A DNA stretch of 52,603 nucleotides from a virus. Below the pieces are notes generated by a model, which was given only the letters and a program-made list of their open reading frames with translations, was not told where the DNA came from and ran no database searches. Position numbers and translations under genes: made by a program. Positions 1-5,719 of this stretch are shown one piece after another; position 1 is the stretch's first letter, and each line of letters opens with the position of its first letter. The stretch is taken from the IMG/VR virus record IMGVR_UViG_3300048121_000820, positions 1 through 52,603 of that record. One strand, given 5' to 3'.

Positions 1-195
1 GCCGACCAAATCGCCGCTAAACTAGCGCAAATCGATCGCTTTGAAAGAACCTACAAACCTAATGCAACAAGTAAATCTTGGCGTAAATGGTGTACCGATT
101 ATGAATACCGGAAACGCGAGTGGCAATTACGTCAGTCCGTAGCGAACAGTATAAAACCAAATACTAACTATTATAAAGAAAACACAATATTATGA
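1..195 (+). CDS. Partial hypothetical protein (C-terminal end)
   Basis: The frame is open from the first base to a TGA at 193-195, leaving 64 residues of a protein whose start lies outside the window. The visible part is polar and basic, with several Trp, Arg and Lys residues, and looks like a soluble helical tail. I do not recognise a family. Its stop overlaps the next start as ATGA, which argues that it is a real gene translated in series with the following one. It belongs to the rightward early arm. Confidence 0.6.
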   Translation, partial: ADQIAAKLAQIDRFERTYKPNATSKSWRKWCTDYEYRKREWQLRQSVANSIKPNTNYYKENTIL

Positions 196-467
196 GATTA
201 ATTAAAGTAACCAAAGATGGGGCTCTACATTTTAAATTGAGTGATGGACGAATTGGCGCTACATACCCTAGCGGTTATGTAAGAGTATCTACCAAACAAG
301 ATAACTATTACCACAAAAAACCGTTAATGTACCAAATAAATAGACAAAAGAAAGATTGGTACGATCCGGGAAGTGAGTGGGGTTATAATACTTTAAGAGT
401 TTTAATACCTAATCATGCCGATCGAGTAAGAAGATTAATAGATTTTAACGAAGAAAACTGTAAATAA
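192..467 (+). CDS. Small hypothetical phage protein (91 aa)
   Basis: A 91-residue soluble protein. The N-terminal half reads like a small beta-rich fold (alternating hydrophobic residues, Gly-Tyr-Val-Arg), and the C-terminal helix is charged. No catalytic motif or membrane segment is visible, and I do not recognise the family. The start is fixed by the ATGA overlap with the upstream reading frame. The next gene follows after only one base, so it sits in a tightly coupled early operon. Codon use matches its neighbours. Confidence 0.65.
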   Translation: MRLIKVTKDGALHFKLSDGRIGATYPSGYVRVSTKQDNYYHKKPLMYQINRQKKDWYDPGSEWGYNTLRVLIPNHADRVRRLIDFNEENCK

Positions 468-468
468 T

Positions 469-663
469 ATGAAATTAGATTTAAATAAAGTAGACAATCT
501 GGAATTCGATGGGATCGATTTCGCAGACTATCCGGACTTTGTAGATGCGTTCTTAGTAACCGCAGATTACGACGGAAAAGAAATGACTGAAGAACAAATT
601 GATTACCTTAACGATGAATACAGCGATTGGGTTTATGAGGAAGTGTATAACTCTATATTCTAA
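469..663 (+). CDS. Small acidic hypothetical protein (64 aa)
   Basis: A 64-residue, strongly acidic protein rich in Asp, Glu and aromatic residues, with no basic patch, membrane segment or cysteine. Small acidic early phage proteins often bind host nucleic-acid-binding proteins or mimic DNA, but that is only inference here. The ATG follows the preceding stop by one base. No family recognised. Confidence 0.65.
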   Translation: MKLDLNKVDNLEFDGIDFADYPDFVDAFLVTADYDGKEMTEEQIDYLNDEYSDWVYEEVYNSIF

Positions 664-668
664 ACACT

Positions 669-836
669 ATGTATATAACAATATTAGATTTTAGCAGTGG
701 CCTCGTATCTCGCATAGAGGTGCTAGAGGGCATGAGTACCGAAGGATATGAAGAAGTAATTATTGACCGTGGGTTTAGGTTAAGTAACATCGAGTGGATG
801 TCACACACCGACCCGGAAATTTATGAATATGAGTAA
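669..836 (+). CDS. Small hypothetical phage protein (55 aa)
   Basis: A 55-codon frame from ATG 669 to TAA 834-836 that fills the gap between two accepted genes. It begins with a hydrophobic beta-strand-like segment (MYITILDF), has an acidic middle, and ends with a Ser-Asn-Ile-Glu-Trp-Met stretch and an acidic tail. From memory this pattern (short strand start, glycine-poor middle, late Trp-Met) is common in small unannotated phage proteins. Its last 14 bases overlap the start of the next gene. No function can be assigned. Confidence 0.6.
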   Translation: MYITILDFSSGLVSRIEVLEGMSTEGYEEVIIDRGFRLSNIEWMSHTDPEIYEYE

Positions 837-1029
837 AATGAAACAACTAGACGAAATCGCAGAAGGTGTTGCGGACGTCACAATGGAATTAATGTATGAC
901 AGTGTAGATTGGCAACTGTCGGATTTTGAACAAGACGGCGATGACTACAATGCTATACACAGCGAAGTAATGTTCCGCGCTATCGAAAAAATGTGGTTCG
1001 AAATAAAAAAAGGATATCACGAAAAATGA
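823..1029 (+). CDS. Small acidic hypothetical protein (68 aa)
   Basis: A 68-residue helical, acidic protein with several Met, Asp and Trp residues. ATGs at 823 and 829 are both possible starts. The first overlaps the preceding gene by 14 bases; the second would give 66 residues. No domain is recognised. It contains one in-frame copy of the repeated 9-mer GCTATACAC (952-960), read here as Ala-Ile-His. The stop overlaps the next start as ATGA. Confidence 0.6.
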   Translation: MNMSKMKQLDEIAEGVADVTMELMYDSVDWQLSDFEQDGDDYNAIHSEVMFRAIEKMWFEIKKGYHEK

Positions 1030-1124
1030 AAGAATTTTATGACAACTTATGGTATACTTTTTATACCGGTATATTAGCTTTAGGTATATATATACTTATA
1101 TTGTGGAAAAACAAGAAGTTATAA
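1026..1124 (+). CDS. Tiny single-span membrane protein (32 aa)
   Basis: ATG 1026 overlaps the previous stop (ATGA). The frame encodes 32 residues: a short polar/aromatic N-terminus, one hydrophobic span of about 17 residues rich in Ile, Leu, Gly and Tyr, and a Lys-rich C-terminus (WKNKK). The positive tail predicts N-out/C-in insertion. Proteins like this can act as host-membrane or superinfection-exclusion factors, but nothing in the sequence proves a role. It ends just before a promoter-like motif. Confidence 0.5.
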   Translation: MKEFYDNLWYTFYTGILALGIYILILWKNKKL

Positions 1125-1130
1125 GCGCAA

Positions 1131-1160
1131 AATAAAAACGCACACCTGTAGATAATATAT
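1131..1160 (+). promoter_or_regulatory. Phage promoter-like motif, copy 1
   Basis: AATAAAAACG (1131-1140), 8 bases, then TAGATAATATAT (1149-1160). The same two blocks with the same 8-base spacing occur at three other gene starts (1815, 3749, 5688). It lies between the tiny membrane protein gene and the zinc-ribbon gene. The second block resembles a -10 element, but the arrangement is unlike the Bacteroidetes TTTG/TAnnTTTG promoter. A phage-specific promoter is the simplest reading. Confidence 0.6.
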
Positions 1161-1182
1161 ATGAACAAAAAAATAAATAACT

Positions 1183-1371
1183 ATGTATTGTAGATGTGGA
1201 AATAAAGTACACCCAATCCGTTTAGATTTGGGATATAAAACGTGTGTGAAGTGTTCAACAACTAAAACATACTCGTATGTCCCGATCATTGAGCATAAAA
1301 CGGGTAATACAATACAAATTGTCAGCCAAGAGGTGAGCGCTTCAGTTCACCGAGCTTGGCGGCGTAAATAG
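1183..1371 (+). CDS. Zinc-ribbon protein (62 aa)
   Basis: A 62-residue protein starting MYCRCGN and carrying a second CVKC pair at about residues 21-24. The CxC...CxxC arrangement is expected to bind one zinc ion. The C-terminal part has a Lys-Thr-Gly-Asn-Thr-Ile-Gln stretch and a basic tail. From memory, very similar small zinc-ribbon proteins recur in marine phages without an assigned function; a nucleic-acid or transcription-factor-binding role is inference. It is the first gene after promoter-like copy 1. A strong RNA hairpin overlaps its 3' end (1325-1360). Confidence 0.7.
   Translation: MYCRCGNKVHPIRLDLGYKTCVKCSTTKTYSYVPIIEHKTGNTIQIVSQEVSASVHRAWRRK
1325..1360 (+). other. Strong hairpin within the 3' end of the zinc-ribbon gene
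   Basis: GCCAAG (1325-1330) pairs with CTTGGC (1355-1360), and GGTGA (1332-1336) pairs with TCACC (1347-1351), around a short loop. There is no T tract, so it is not a classical terminator. It sits directly in front of the structured intergenic region and may be its 5' boundary or an mRNA 3'-end stabiliser. Confidence 0.5.
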
Positions 1372-1596
1372 CTAGACGAGTAGCTTAATTAGGTTAAAGT
1401 AGGCGAGAACAGACACCTTGTAACTTTAACACATAAGTGAATTGCTAGCATAAGCAGTAGTAAGTATAAGTCAGGGTACACACCGGTAAATGACGTGCAT
1501 CTTATTACTGCTTTATGGGCGTGAAATGGTTAGGTTGAGGTAGGCGTGCACACCTCGTAACTCTCAACAACGCAGGTTCGATTCCTGCCACGTCCA
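1372..1596 (+). ncRNA. Candidate structured RNA region
   Basis: A non-coding stretch between two short genes packed with helices. A perfect 8-bp stem GTTAAAGT/ACTTTAAC (1393-1400 with 1423-1430) encloses 22 bases. A 13-bp stem with one G-U pair (1452-1464 with 1501-1513) encloses a 36-base loop that can itself pair (GTCA/TGAC). A third hairpin, GTTGAG/CTCAAC (1534-1539 with 1563-1568), repeats the first almost word for word: both enclose AGGCG..G, then ACACCT.GTA. The first copy is preceded by a tRNA D-arm-like stretch (1381-1400); the second is followed by a perfect tRNA T arm. It looks tRNA-derived but does not fold as an ordinary tRNA. Expression is unproven. Confidence 0.4.
1517..1596 (+). 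tRNA. tRNA-like element, non-canonical centre
   Basis: The acceptor-like GGGCGTG (1517-1523) pairs with CACGTCC (1589-1595) over seven positions including one G-U pair, followed by an A discriminator. The T arm is textbook: stem GCAGG/CCTGC with loop TTCGATT (1572-1588). The 48 bases between them are too long and do not form a normal D arm plus 7-base anticodon loop, so no anticodon is called. It may be a degenerate tRNA, a tRNA mimic, or the 3' end of a larger RNA. Confidence 0.35.
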
Positions 1597-1617
1597 CTAA
1601 TTTTAAAACTAAATAAT

Positions 1618-1821
1618 ATGAGTAAAACTAAATTTAACGGATTTGAAAAATGGCTTATCGAACAAGCGGTAACCGAATGGACTAGGCTTGCTGAAAACGA
1701 AGCAATTGAAGCGCAAAATAAAGGTATTAACCTAATATTTGCACCGGGTTATTTTGAAATGGTAAGCAAAGAATTGTTACATAAAGTAAATGGTATGACC
1801 TTAAAAAGATATGCCGATTAA
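1618..1821 (+). CDS. Small hypothetical protein (67 aa)
   Basis: A 67-residue, mostly helical soluble protein with a mixed-charge N-terminus (FEKWLIEQAVTEW) and no cysteines or membrane segment. No family recognised. It follows the structured RNA region, and its ATG is preceded by AT-rich sequence with no Shine-Dalgarno site. Promoter-like copy 2 overlaps its stop codon, so the next gene probably starts a new transcript. Confidence 0.6.
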   Translation: MSKTKFNGFEKWLIEQAVTEWTRLAENEAIEAQNKGINLIFAPGYFEMVSKELLHKVNGMTLKRYAD

Positions 1822-1846
1822 AAACGACAGAGTAAAGATAATATAA
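1815..1846 (+). promoter_or_regulatory. Phage promoter-like motif, copy 2
   Basis: AAAAACG (1820-1826), 8 bases, then AAGATAATATA (1835-1845). It differs from the other copies only in the first base of the second block. It overlaps the end of the 67-residue gene and lies about 20 bases upstream of the next ATG (1867), a normal promoter position. Confidence 0.55.
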
Positions 1847-1866
1847 TAAACTAAAAATAAATAATT

Positions 1867-2118
1867 ATGAGTAGACTAACAATTTATGAAAGGCTAAAGC
1901 CTGAAATCAAAGAAGCATTACATTCACCTTCTAACGACAAATACAAAGCAAGTGTTGATTCTATAGTTGAAGCGCTTTCAAGCACTACATTTTATAGTGA
2001 ATTAAAAATTAGCGACGTTAGCTCGCTATACACGTTCACCCATCTAGAATTCTATAAAATTTCTGCTTGGGATTTCAAATACGGCGAAAACATTTTAATA
2101 ACTAAATGTAATGAGTAG
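1867..2118 (+). CDS. Small hypothetical protein (83 aa)
   Basis: An 83-residue soluble protein, helical at the N-terminus (YERLKPEIKEAL), with a Ser/Thr-rich centre and an aromatic C-terminal part. No motif recognised. It is the first gene after promoter-like copy 2, and its last 8 bases overlap the next start. It carries one copy of the 9-mer GCTATACAC (2025-2033) in a reading frame that gives Leu-Tyr-Thr, unlike the Ala-Ile-His seen in other genes. Confidence 0.6.
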   Translation: MSRLTIYERLKPEIKEALHSPSNDKYKASVDSIVEALSSTTFYSELKISDVSSLYTFTHLEFYKISAWDFKYGENILITKCNE

Positions 2119-2323
2119 TCAAGAACTACAAGAACGCGCAAGCAATAAAGCTTTCGCTAAGATCACTATGCTTGATTTCGATATCGACAAATTAAAAAGC
2201 GATATAAAGAATGAACTGTATGGTGGTCTTGATCGCGAGCAAATGAGTTTGCTATACACTGCAACTCTGCGTGAGCGTGAAGTATGGAATCATATCGCTA
2301 CAATAATAGAAACTAATAATTAA
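2111..2323 (+). CDS. Small helical hypothetical protein (70 aa)
   Basis: A 70-residue protein predicted to be almost all helix, with heptad-like spacing of Leu and Ile (DFDIDKLKSDI, LYTATLRER). It overlaps the upstream gene by 8 bases, which suggests translational coupling. No catalytic residues or known domain. It contains another GCTATACAC copy (2251-2259). Confidence 0.6.
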   Translation: MSSQELQERASNKAFAKITMLDFDIDKLKSDIKNELYGGLDREQMSLLYTATLREREVWNHIATIIETNN

Positions 2324-2334
2324 TATATATACCA

Positions 2335-2691
2335 ATGACTAAAGAACAATTAGAATTAAAAGTAAAAGAGTTAACAGCGGCGTTAGCTCAATTTGAAACC
2401 GATCAACAAGAGCTAAATAAGCAACTTAATCAGGCAAAAGAAGACCTTGAAGACATTAACAAGCCTGTAATAACTAAAGAAATTCGTGAAGCTATGCGCC
2501 AACAGGTTTATGAAGCTGTAAGTAATTATAGCTTTGGCAATGTAGATAACTACGAGTATGACTTTGAAATTAACTATGATAACCGCATAGAGCTAAGCAA
2601 TCTAGAATTTAACTACACTGATGATCTCGAAGAAACTATATGCGACTATGTTGAATCAATATTTAAAGTACAAGATAATGACGAAGACTAA
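2335..2691 (+). CDS. Coiled-coil hypothetical protein (118 aa)
   Basis: Residues 1-45 form a clear coiled coil rich in Leu, Glu, Gln and Lys. The rest is acidic with many Tyr and Asn residues and probably forms a small alpha/beta domain. No enzyme motif is visible. The coiled coil suggests a dimer. The following gene starts inside its last 14 bases. Function unknown; an adaptor or inhibitor of a host protein is possible but unsupported. Confidence 0.6.
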   Translation: MTKEQLELKVKELTAALAQFETDQQELNKQLNQAKEDLEDINKPVITKEIREAMRQQVYEAVSNYSFGNVDNYEYDFEINYDNRIELSNLEFNYTDDLEETICDYVESIFKVQDNDED

Positions 2692-2944
2692 AGAACAAAA
2701 AATACCTAAATGGTTTAAAGGTGTAATATACGACAAAGGTAGTGAAGTACTAAACGTTTTTAGCGGCGAACGCTATACACTTAACAACGTTGAGTTATCT
2801 ATGTACGATTTTATAATGGGTACTCAGTATGTAATGGAGGTTGCACCTAAAACAGTAACAGAAAAACAAATCAGTGAATTTCATAAAGCGCTTAATTGGT
2901 TTAGATCAAACAACACGGAAGCTTATATGATATTATTAGACTAA
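2678..2944 (+). CDS. Conserved phage hypothetical protein (88 aa)
   Basis: An 88-residue protein beginning at ATG 2678. An upstream ATG at 2621 would extend it by 19 residues but would lie deep inside the preceding gene, so I prefer 2678. The pattern (Lys-rich N-terminus, WFKG, FSGE.Y.LN, ELSMYDFIMG, a final Ala-Leu-Asn-Trp-Phe then AYM.LLD) is one I associate with an unannotated family in marine phages. No active-site signature is seen. It carries a GCTATACAC copy (2772-2780) in a third reading frame, read as Arg-Tyr-Thr. Confidence 0.65.
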   Translation: MTKTKEQKIPKWFKGVIYDKGSEVLNVFSGERYTLNNVELSMYDFIMGTQYVMEVAPKTVTEKQISEFHKALNWFRSNNTEAYMILLD

Positions 2945-2948
2945 CATT

Positions 2949-3158
2949 ATGGCAAATATGAGTTATTGTCGCTTCGAAAATACGGCAAAAGATATGAGAG
3001 ACTGCATCTATGCTATCGAAGAGCGTGATGTATATGAGTTCAGTAGTTACGAGCTATCTGGATTTAAAGACGTGCTAGAATGTGCACGAGACATTGTAAA
3101 AATGGAAGATGACATTGAACGAATAATTGAATATTATGAATCTACTGACACAAAATAG
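2949..3158 (+). CDS. Conserved small phage protein (69 aa)
   Basis: A 69-residue acidic protein starting MANMSYCRFENT, an opening I recognise from unannotated flavobacterial and other marine phage proteins. The remainder is helical, with two cysteines and alternating acidic and hydrophobic residues. No function is known to me. Its 3' end overlaps the start of the Gp88-like gene by 23 bases. Confidence 0.65.
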   Translation: MANMSYCRFENTAKDMRDCIYAIEERDVYEFSSYELSGFKDVLECARDIVKMEDDIERIIEYYESTDTK

Positions 3159-3741
3159 TAAATTAAAAAAAACAAGTAAAGAACTCGGGCTCCGTGTGTT
3201 TAACTTCGGTATACCTGCATATAAATCTGCAAGCGGTAAGTTAACATGCCCTATGGCTGACGCATGCGTTAAATTCTGCTACGCCAAGAAAGGAGCCTAC
3301 ATCTGGTCTAACGTAAAACCCGCGTTTGAAAAGCGTTATGAGCTAACAAAGACAGACAACTTTGTTGAGGCTATGAACGCTGAAATACGTAAGAAGAAAC
3401 CTGACTACGTCAGAGTCCATGATAGCGGGGATTACTACTCACCTAAATATCTAAAAAAGTGGATCGAGATTGCTATACACAATCCGAACGTGAGGTTTTA
3501 CAGTTATACCAATATGATCGATATGTTGTTAAAAGCTTCATTACCAAGCAATTACGACATTATATTTAGCGATTCGGGTAAACAAAAACATTTAATAGAT
3601 GAAAGAAAACACAGACACACCAAAATATTTTCTAGTCATAGCGATCTTATACGCAACGGTTATATGGATGCTTCTAGTATTGACTTAATGGCTACAAAAT
3701 GGTTTAATAATACTAACAAAGTAGGATTAGTATTTCATTAG
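3136..3741 (+). CDS. Gp88-like three-cysteine protein
   Basis: A 201-residue protein, with ATG 3136 chosen over an in-frame TTG three codons upstream. The N-terminal third has CPMADACVKFCYAKKG, a CX5CX3C cluster at about residues 38-48, followed by an aromatic/basic helix. The middle has a R-V-H-D-S-G-D signature, then a YSYTN motif. This combination matches what I recall of the phage Gp88 family, whose biochemical role is unknown. Three closely spaced cysteines suggest an Fe-S or zinc site. It ends just before promoter-like copy 3 and contains GCTATACAC (3472-3480). Confidence 0.65.
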   Translation: MNLLTQNSKLKKTSKELGLRVFNFGIPAYKSASGKLTCPMADACVKFCYAKKGAYIWSNVKPAFEKRYELTKTDNFVEAMNAEIRKKKPDYVRVHDSGDYYSPKYLKKWIEIAIHNPNVRFYSYTNMIDMLLKASLPSNYDIIFSDSGKQKHLIDERKHRHTKIFSSHSDLIRNGYMDASSIDLMATKWFNNTNKVGLVFH

Positions 3742-3748
3742 CATGCAA

Positions 3749-3776
3749 AATAAAAACGAACAATAATAGATAATAC
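3749..3776 (+). promoter_or_regulatory. Phage promoter-like motif, copy 3
   Basis: AATAAAAACG (3749-3758), 8 bases, then TAGATAATAC (3767-3776). A GCATGC palindrome lies two bases upstream (3741-3746), exactly as in copy 4. The next gene (KTSC protein) starts 17 bases downstream. Confidence 0.6.
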
Positions 3777-3792
3777 TATAAACAATGAAAAT

Positions 3793-4020
3793 ATGAAAAA
3801 CAATCTTGAATCAATAATGGTTGATTCCAGCGCTATATATAGTGCAGAATACAACAACAACGAAAATACTATGCTAGTATACTTTAATAACGATAGTATA
3901 TACAAATACCACGATATACCTCTTTTTTATTGGCGTGGGTTATTCGAATCAGAATCTAAAGGCAAATTTCTCAATAAGTTTATATTTAAAAACTTTAAAA
4001 CTGAGAGAATAGATCTATAA
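3793..4020 (+). CDS. KTSC-domain protein (75 aa)
   Basis: The 75 residues match the KTSC pattern as I remember it: a Val-Asp-Ser-Ser-Ala-Ile start, an N-terminal beta hairpin, then L.VYF..DSIY.Y..IP and a Ser-Lys-Gly-Lys-Phe-Leu-Asn segment near the end. KTSC domains are small, named after a Lys-tRNA synthetase C-terminal extension, and are suspected to bind nucleic acid or protein. This one is stand-alone. It is the first gene after promoter-like copy 3 and overlaps the next start by one base. Confidence 0.65.
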   Translation: MKNNLESIMVDSSAIYSAEYNNNENTMLVYFNNDSIYKYHDIPLFYWRGLFESESKGKFLNKFIFKNFKTERIDL

Positions 4021-4310
4021 TGACGGATAAACAATTAGAAAAGTTAGCTACTCGTGTTGCTGAATTAGTTTTGACCGGTCTTATTGAAAAGCAAAAAGAA
4101 TGGGATCAACAATTCACTACAGACCTGAACGAATTAACACAAGATGGATTCGGTAATGCGAGATTAGTTAATGAGGAAGAGTTAATACTCGCTGAGATAG
4201 CTAGGCTTATGACCCTATTGTCATCTTATGAAGAAAATGAACAATACGAAAAAGCCGCTATAATACACAATAAACTAAAAATACTAGAAGACAAACTTAA
4301 TAAACTTTAA
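4020..4310 (+). CDS. Small protein with UVR-like helical motif (96 aa)
   Basis: A 96-residue all-helical protein. Residues about 58-96 contain a pattern like the UvrB/UvrC (UVR) motif: hydrophobic helix, YEENEQYEKAA, then I..KL..LEDKL. In UvrB/UvrC that hairpin mediates the contact between the two repair proteins. A stand-alone copy could interfere with or borrow host excision repair, but this is inference from a short helical pattern. The ATG overlaps the previous stop. Confidence 0.55.
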   Translation: MTDKQLEKLATRVAELVLTGLIEKQKEWDQQFTTDLNELTQDGFGNARLVNEEELILAEIARLMTLLSSYEENEQYEKAAIIHNKLKILEDKLNKL

Positions 4311-4311
4311 T

Positions 4312-4803
4312 ATGAATATCTTTTATTTACACCCGGATCCAGCTAAAGCTGCTGGTTTTTTTTATGAAAAACACAAGGTTAAAATGATCTTAGAGTCAGC
4401 TCAAATGTTATGTACCGCACATCACGTATATAATAATGGCGATAATGTGCCATACAAAAAAGCGCACCTTAATCATCCAAGCACTATATGGGTAAGAGAC
4501 AGTATACACCATTACAATTGGTTGTACGATCACATGCTTGCATTAGGCAAAGAGTATACAGCTAGATACAATAAGCATCACCTTAGTATTGCTAAGTGTC
4601 GTGAAGCTTTAATGTACCCACCATCAGGTATGCCCGATAATGGATTTATCCAACCACCTCAATGTATGCCTGACGAATACAAAGAGCCTAGTAGCTTAAT
4701 AGCTTACTGGAATTATTACGAACAAGAAAAACATAAAGTAAGAAATAAAAATGAGAAGAAAATTATACGTCCATCTAACATCAACGAATTATGCGAATAT
4801 TAA
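4312..4803 (+). CDS. Conserved phage protein (163 aa), NIFYL family
   Basis: A 163-residue protein starting MNIFYLHPDPAKAA, followed by a Lys-Met-Ile-Leu-Glu-Ser-Ala-Gln helix, TAHHVY, NHPSTIWVR and W.Y.YY near the end. I recognise the layout from many marine and T4-like phages, where it is usually unannotated or loosely linked to pyrimidine-dimer glycosylase-like proteins. The conserved His, Asp, Glu and Trp residues suggest an enzyme, but I cannot name the reaction. The two small Cys- and Pro-rich stretches near residues 100-125 have no known role. Confidence 0.65.
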   Translation: MNIFYLHPDPAKAAGFFYEKHKVKMILESAQMLCTAHHVYNNGDNVPYKKAHLNHPSTIWVRDSIHHYNWLYDHMLALGKEYTARYNKHHLSIAKCREALMYPPSGMPDNGFIQPPQCMPDEYKEPSSLIAYWNYYEQEKHKVRNKNEKKIIRPSNINELCEY

Positions 4804-5012
4804 TACGAAGATACAAAAAGAACAGAAGAAAAGCAAAGCACGTAAGGTTTCTAGAAAATAGAATATCAATCTTGCATAACGAGATAGTAAAAGCGGCTTT
4901 CAAAAGCGAATATAGTTTTAATAAAAACATAACTATTTTTGGCGGCAACATAGAAAATAAAGCAAAGCTTTTAAAAAAGTACAACAGAAGATTAAAGATT
5001 TTAATCTACTAA
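4791..5012 (+). CDS. Small highly basic protein (73 aa)
   Basis: A 73-residue protein with about a third Lys/Arg, starting MRILIRRYKKNRRKAK, and predicted helical. The high charge suggests RNA or DNA binding. It overlaps the previous gene by 13 bases. An antisense frame covers the same stretch, but the orientation and overlap pattern favour this strand. No homologue recognised, and its status as a real gene is only moderately supported. Confidence 0.45.
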   Translation: MRILIRRYKKNRRKAKHVRFLENRISILHNEIVKAAFKSEYSFNKNITIFGGNIENKAKLLKKYNRRLKILIY

Positions 5013-5051
5013 TACGACGATAGCTAATATATAATTAATAGTAAGAACCTA

Positions 5052-5678
5052 ATGTCACAATACGACCGAAATACCAAATACCTAGATAAGCATCGTATAA
5101 TATATAGGCAAAATCCTACAACCGACACACCAACAGAAACATTTGATTGGGGTTGGTTTTATAGAGAGGGTACGCATCAATGCTATACATTGTTTAATTC
5201 TCGCGCTAAAATAACCACATATAGAAGCCTCAAATGGCATTTGTATGTATTATGGTATCTTAATCCTCAATTGGATCAAGAGGGCTTTAATTCCATTGCT
5301 GAGCATGTATGCAATAAGCAAGCAGGATTTGTGACATTCAAGGTATCAAATCAATTGCTGCAAAGCATGGTATATGATGTTTCACTTATGGATCTTGAAA
5401 GACCACCACCTAATAAATTACGTAAAGTTATATTCAAAGACTTCACAGGTTTAGATATGCGACAAAAGCTATCTATAGTAGGCAAGCTAGTCGGTAGATC
5501 TAAAATATCTGAAAGCGAAATATACGATGCGATGCTACTTATAAATGATAGCCAAATTAAAATAACGGTTGCAAGGCTTGCTGAGGCACTTAAATGTTCA
5601 ACAAGAACTATATATCGTAATATGAGTAACGAACTTAAAAAAGAAAAAGAATTACTTAATAATCAAATAAAAGATTAG
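5052..5678 (+). CDS. Helix-turn-helix DNA-binding protein (208 aa)
   Basis: A 208-residue protein. Residues 1-120 form an aromatic-rich domain with repeated Trp (FDWGWFYREG, LKWHLYVLWYLNP). Residues about 165-200 have a clear helix-turn-helix: ITVARLAEALKCSTRTIYRNM. This suggests a sequence-specific DNA-binding regulator whose N-terminal domain senses or binds a partner. It is the gene immediately before promoter-like copy 4 and the sigma factor, so it may be a regulator of the early-to-middle switch. That role is inferred from context. Confidence 0.6.
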   Translation: MSQYDRNTKYLDKHRIIYRQNPTTDTPTETFDWGWFYREGTHQCYTLFNSRAKITTYRSLKWHLYVLWYLNPQLDQEGFNSIAEHVCNKQAGFVTFKVSNQLLQSMVYDVSLMDLERPPPNKLRKVIFKDFTGLDMRQKLSIVGKLVGRSKISESEIYDAMLLINDSQIKITVARLAEALKCSTRTIYRNMSNELKKEKELLNNQIKD

Positions 5679-5687
5679 AGCATGCGT

Positions 5688-5716
5688 AATAAAAACGACA
5701 CTATTTAGATAATATA
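5688..5716 (+). promoter_or_regulatory. Phage promoter-like motif, copy 4, at the sigma factor start
   Basis: AATAAAAACG (5688-5697), 8 bases, then TAGATAATATA (5706-5716), with GCATGC two bases upstream (5680-5685). The sigma-factor ATG begins at 5720, only four bases after the second block. If that block is a -10 element, the mRNA would start at or very near the start codon, giving a leaderless or nearly leaderless transcript. Confidence 0.6.
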
Positions 5717-5719
5717 AAT

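Noticed and set aside
1372-1617. Group I intron or tmRNA
   Set aside because: No P/Q/R/S core elements and no tag-coding frame; only tRNA-like arms and local hairpins are visible.
5013-5051. Possible fifth promoter copy before the helix-turn-helix gene
   Set aside because: It has ACG...TAGCTAATATA but lacks the AAAAA block and the 8-base spacing.
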